Origin: Planctomycetota bacterium
GTDB taxonomy: Bacteria > Planctomycetota > Planctomycetia > Planctomycetales > Planctomycetaceae
Assembly (NCBI GenBank): GCA_003669575.1
Contig: QWOR01000274.1
Span: forward strand, 1-23,660
Length of the DNA stretch: 23,660 nucleotides
Reading direction: 5' to 3'
How positions within the stretch are numbered: position 1 is the stretch's first letter; every line of letters starts with the position of its first letter. Positions 22,210-23,660 of the stretch are shown in pieces. The notes below the pieces were generated by a model. The model worked only from the letters and a program-made list of their open reading frames with translations. It was not told the DNA's origin and made no database searches. A program made the position numbers and the translations under genes.

Positions 22210-23364
22210 TCACGGAGACGGTTTCTTCGACGGGCAGCGAAGCACACACCGAAATCCGATATCCGCTGACGGTTTGCTCATCGAGTGACTGCCACGGGAC
22301 CAGAGTTCCCAGCGTTCGGTACCCCCTTTGACGACGCGCTCGCCGTTGCTGGCCTTACGTGGTCCGGGCCAGTTCTGTGGTGGTGCTCCGTCTTTCCCTT
22401 TGGCTTCCGCATAGGCATTGACGTTGTACCAGTCGGCACACCATTCTCTCGCGTTCCCGGCCAGGTCCATGATGCCAAAGTGACTGCGATCGTGAGGATA
22501 GCTCCCCACAGGATCAATCTGGCCTAGCTGGCGTGGCCTGTCCCACAACACGCGGTCGCTGCCCCAGGGAAATTCGCTCGACTCAGTTCCACGGCCAGCC
22601 ATTTCCCACTCTGCTTCGGTGGGCAGTTCCTTCCCGGCCCAGCGGGCGTAGTTCTGGGCATCCCGCCAGGTCACTTTGACCACCGGCAGTTGAGGGTTGC
22701 CTTGTAAGGGGATGGAGCTCGACGGCCCGCTCTCGTCGCCCGACTTGGCAGACTTATACTTCTGAAATTCACCAATCGTGACCTCGGTGACATCCATATA
22801 GAACGTGTCGAGTGAGACCGGGTGGGCGGGAGCGGCATCCGCGGGGCCGTGATTCGTGCCCTGGGTCAAGATCCCGGCGGGAACACAGGCCATTTCTTTG
22901 CCATCGACATCGCCTCGAATTCGACGGGGCCAGCCGGTTTCTGTCACACCAGAGCCGGGCACCGCTTGGAACCCCTTGGGCAGTGTCTGCTTAGCGGGGG
23001 GATCGACGACCGCGGGTAGCTCTGCGGAAACCACGGAACCTTCTGGACTCTCCGCATTAACGAGAAAGAGGTTGCTCTCCGGAGTCGAAGTATCGATGGT
23101 AAAGTTCGCCACATCCTCTGCGATTTCGAATTGCTGTTCTGGAGGAGCGTTGTCGGCGCTCGACCGAACGGGCGCTGCAACCGGTCTTGTTGCCGGCGGT
23201 GGAGCAGAGTTGGGGGCCGCTTCCGCAGCCTTGGCGATGACTGTCGGCGGTGGCGCCGACACGACCACTGGCGGGGTCGCGGGAGGGCTGCTCGGAGAGC
23301 TGCCACCGCACCCGTAGGCGACCAGTGAGACAACGCACGCGAAGCGGTGGATCATTTGATTCAT
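22210..23364 (-). CDS. Lipoprotein with formylglycine-generating-enzyme-like (SUMF1) fold, probably non-catalytic
   Basis: The 384-aa protein has a lipoprotein-like signal (MNQMIHRFACVVSLVAYGC, C19) and a long Pro/Ala/Val-rich linker to about residue 80. The C-terminal ~230 residues form an FGE-sulfatase domain: MACVPAGILTQGT, FYMDVTEVTIGEFQKY, PVVKVTWRDAQNYARWAGKE, LPTEAEWEMAGRG, DLAGNAREWCADWY, RVVKGG and IGFRCVL. True formylglycine-generating enzymes carry a Cys pair after the RGGS-like strand; here that region reads KGGTERWELWSRGSHSMS, so sulfatase activation is unlikely. A binding or structural role is inferred. The start at 23364 is fixed by GGGAG 7 nt upstream; an in-frame ORF 14 codons longer lacks signal-like features. 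It heads a possible apbE-trmH transcript. Confidence 0.86.
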   Translation of the reverse strand: MNQMIHRFACVVSLVAYGCGGSSPSSPPATPPVVVSAPPPTVIAKAAEAAPNSAPPPATRPVAAPVRSSADNAPPEQQFEIAEDVANFTIDTSTPESNLFLVNAESPEGSVVSAELPAVVDPPAKQTLPKGFQAVPGSGVTETGWPRRIRGDVDGKEMACVPAGILTQGTNHGPADAAPAHPVSLDTFYMDVTEVTIGEFQKYKSAKSGDESGPSSSIPLQGNPQLPVVKVTWRDAQNYARWAGKELPTEAEWEMAGRGTESSEFPWGSDRVLWDRPRQLGQIDPVGSYPHDRSHFGIMDLAGNAREWCADWYNVNAYAEAKGKDGAPPQNWPGPRKASNGERVVKGGTERWELWSRGSHSMSKPSADIGFRCVLRCPSKKPSP

Positions 23365-23660
23365 GGCATCGCTCCCAGGCAACAACTTCATCCGAAACCG
23401 GATCAATCAATGTTATCCCATGATATCAAACGATCGGCCTTTCGCATGGATCGCCCATTCCAGACTCGAGAATGAATGGCACTTGTGCACGGGCGGTGAA
23501 CGTGATCGCTGCGAACTCGTTTCGAGCCATTCCCCGCTTCTATCAACACGATATCCACACGGGCTCGTTCACCCCGCTGGGGAGCCACATGAGTAGTAAT
23601 TGAGGTCCGATGGTTTGTGGTCATACATCACGGTGAATTCAAATCGCATGAATCATGGTC
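23365..23660. other. Terminal spacer (296 bp), nothing recognised
   Basis: Short frames on both strands give basic, low-homology peptides and are not called. The stretch should contain the promoter of the FGE-like lipoprotein gene next to 23364, but no clear hexamer pair was found. It may include the untranslated edge of a gene beyond the right end. Confidence 0.45.

Overview
The window looks like an ordinary chromosomal stretch of a planctomycete, most likely class Planctomycetia. This rests on family content: a DUF4332 C-terminus, a Tat-exported DUF1501 protein, a Tat-exported sugar isomerase-like TIM barrel, a lipoprotein with an FGE-sulfatase fold, YyaL/DUF255, and a secretin next to exported beta-rich proteins. 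It is also supported by the moderately GC-rich composition and by several dispersed intergenic repeats of kinds I recall from planctomycete genomes. No rRNA, tRNA, CRISPR array, transposase, integrase or phage gene was seen.

Layout. (1) 1-251: the end of a DUF4332 gene, closed by a bidirectional terminator shared with serA. (2) 351-7771, all minus strand, reading right to left: an FmdB-type zinc ribbon protein, glycogen synthase glgA, an exported sugar isomerase-like protein, a divergent UbiD-family protein (26 bp from its neighbour), a GlpG-like rhomboid protease, and serA. (3) 7772-8292: repeat-containing spacer with a long inverted repeat. (4) 8293-10438, plus strand: ribF and an enolase-superfamily gene ending in a strong terminator. 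(5) 10439-10783: repeat-rich spacer. (6) 10784-12241, minus: an orphan DUF1501 gene. (7) 12551-17480, minus: a four-gene operon. (8) 17889-19985, plus: yyaL-like thioredoxin-fold gene. (9) 20169-23364, minus: FGE-fold lipoprotein, apbE, and a TrmH-family RNA methyltransferase. About 300 bp of featureless sequence closes the window.

The most interesting region is 12551-17480. In transcription order it encodes two tandem, equally long (176 aa) exported beta-rich paralogues, a lipoprotein secretin with a long proline/glutamate-rich tail, and a 584-aa exported protein made of Ig-like/chaperone-like beta-sandwich domains. The paralogues share an FP-x-Q-x-W motif at identical positions and an almost identical C-terminal strand (G-x-Y-E-T-T-V). 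No assembly ATPase, inner-membrane platform protein, prepilin peptidase or usher lies nearby. I propose that this is a dedicated outer-membrane export or surface-fibre assembly system in which a secretin takes the place of an usher. That function is inferred, not shown by the sequence.

Other points worth a second look are a UbiD homologue that seems to have lost most prFMN/metal/catalytic residues, an FGE-like lipoprotein without the catalytic cysteine pair, and four families of intergenic inverted repeats.
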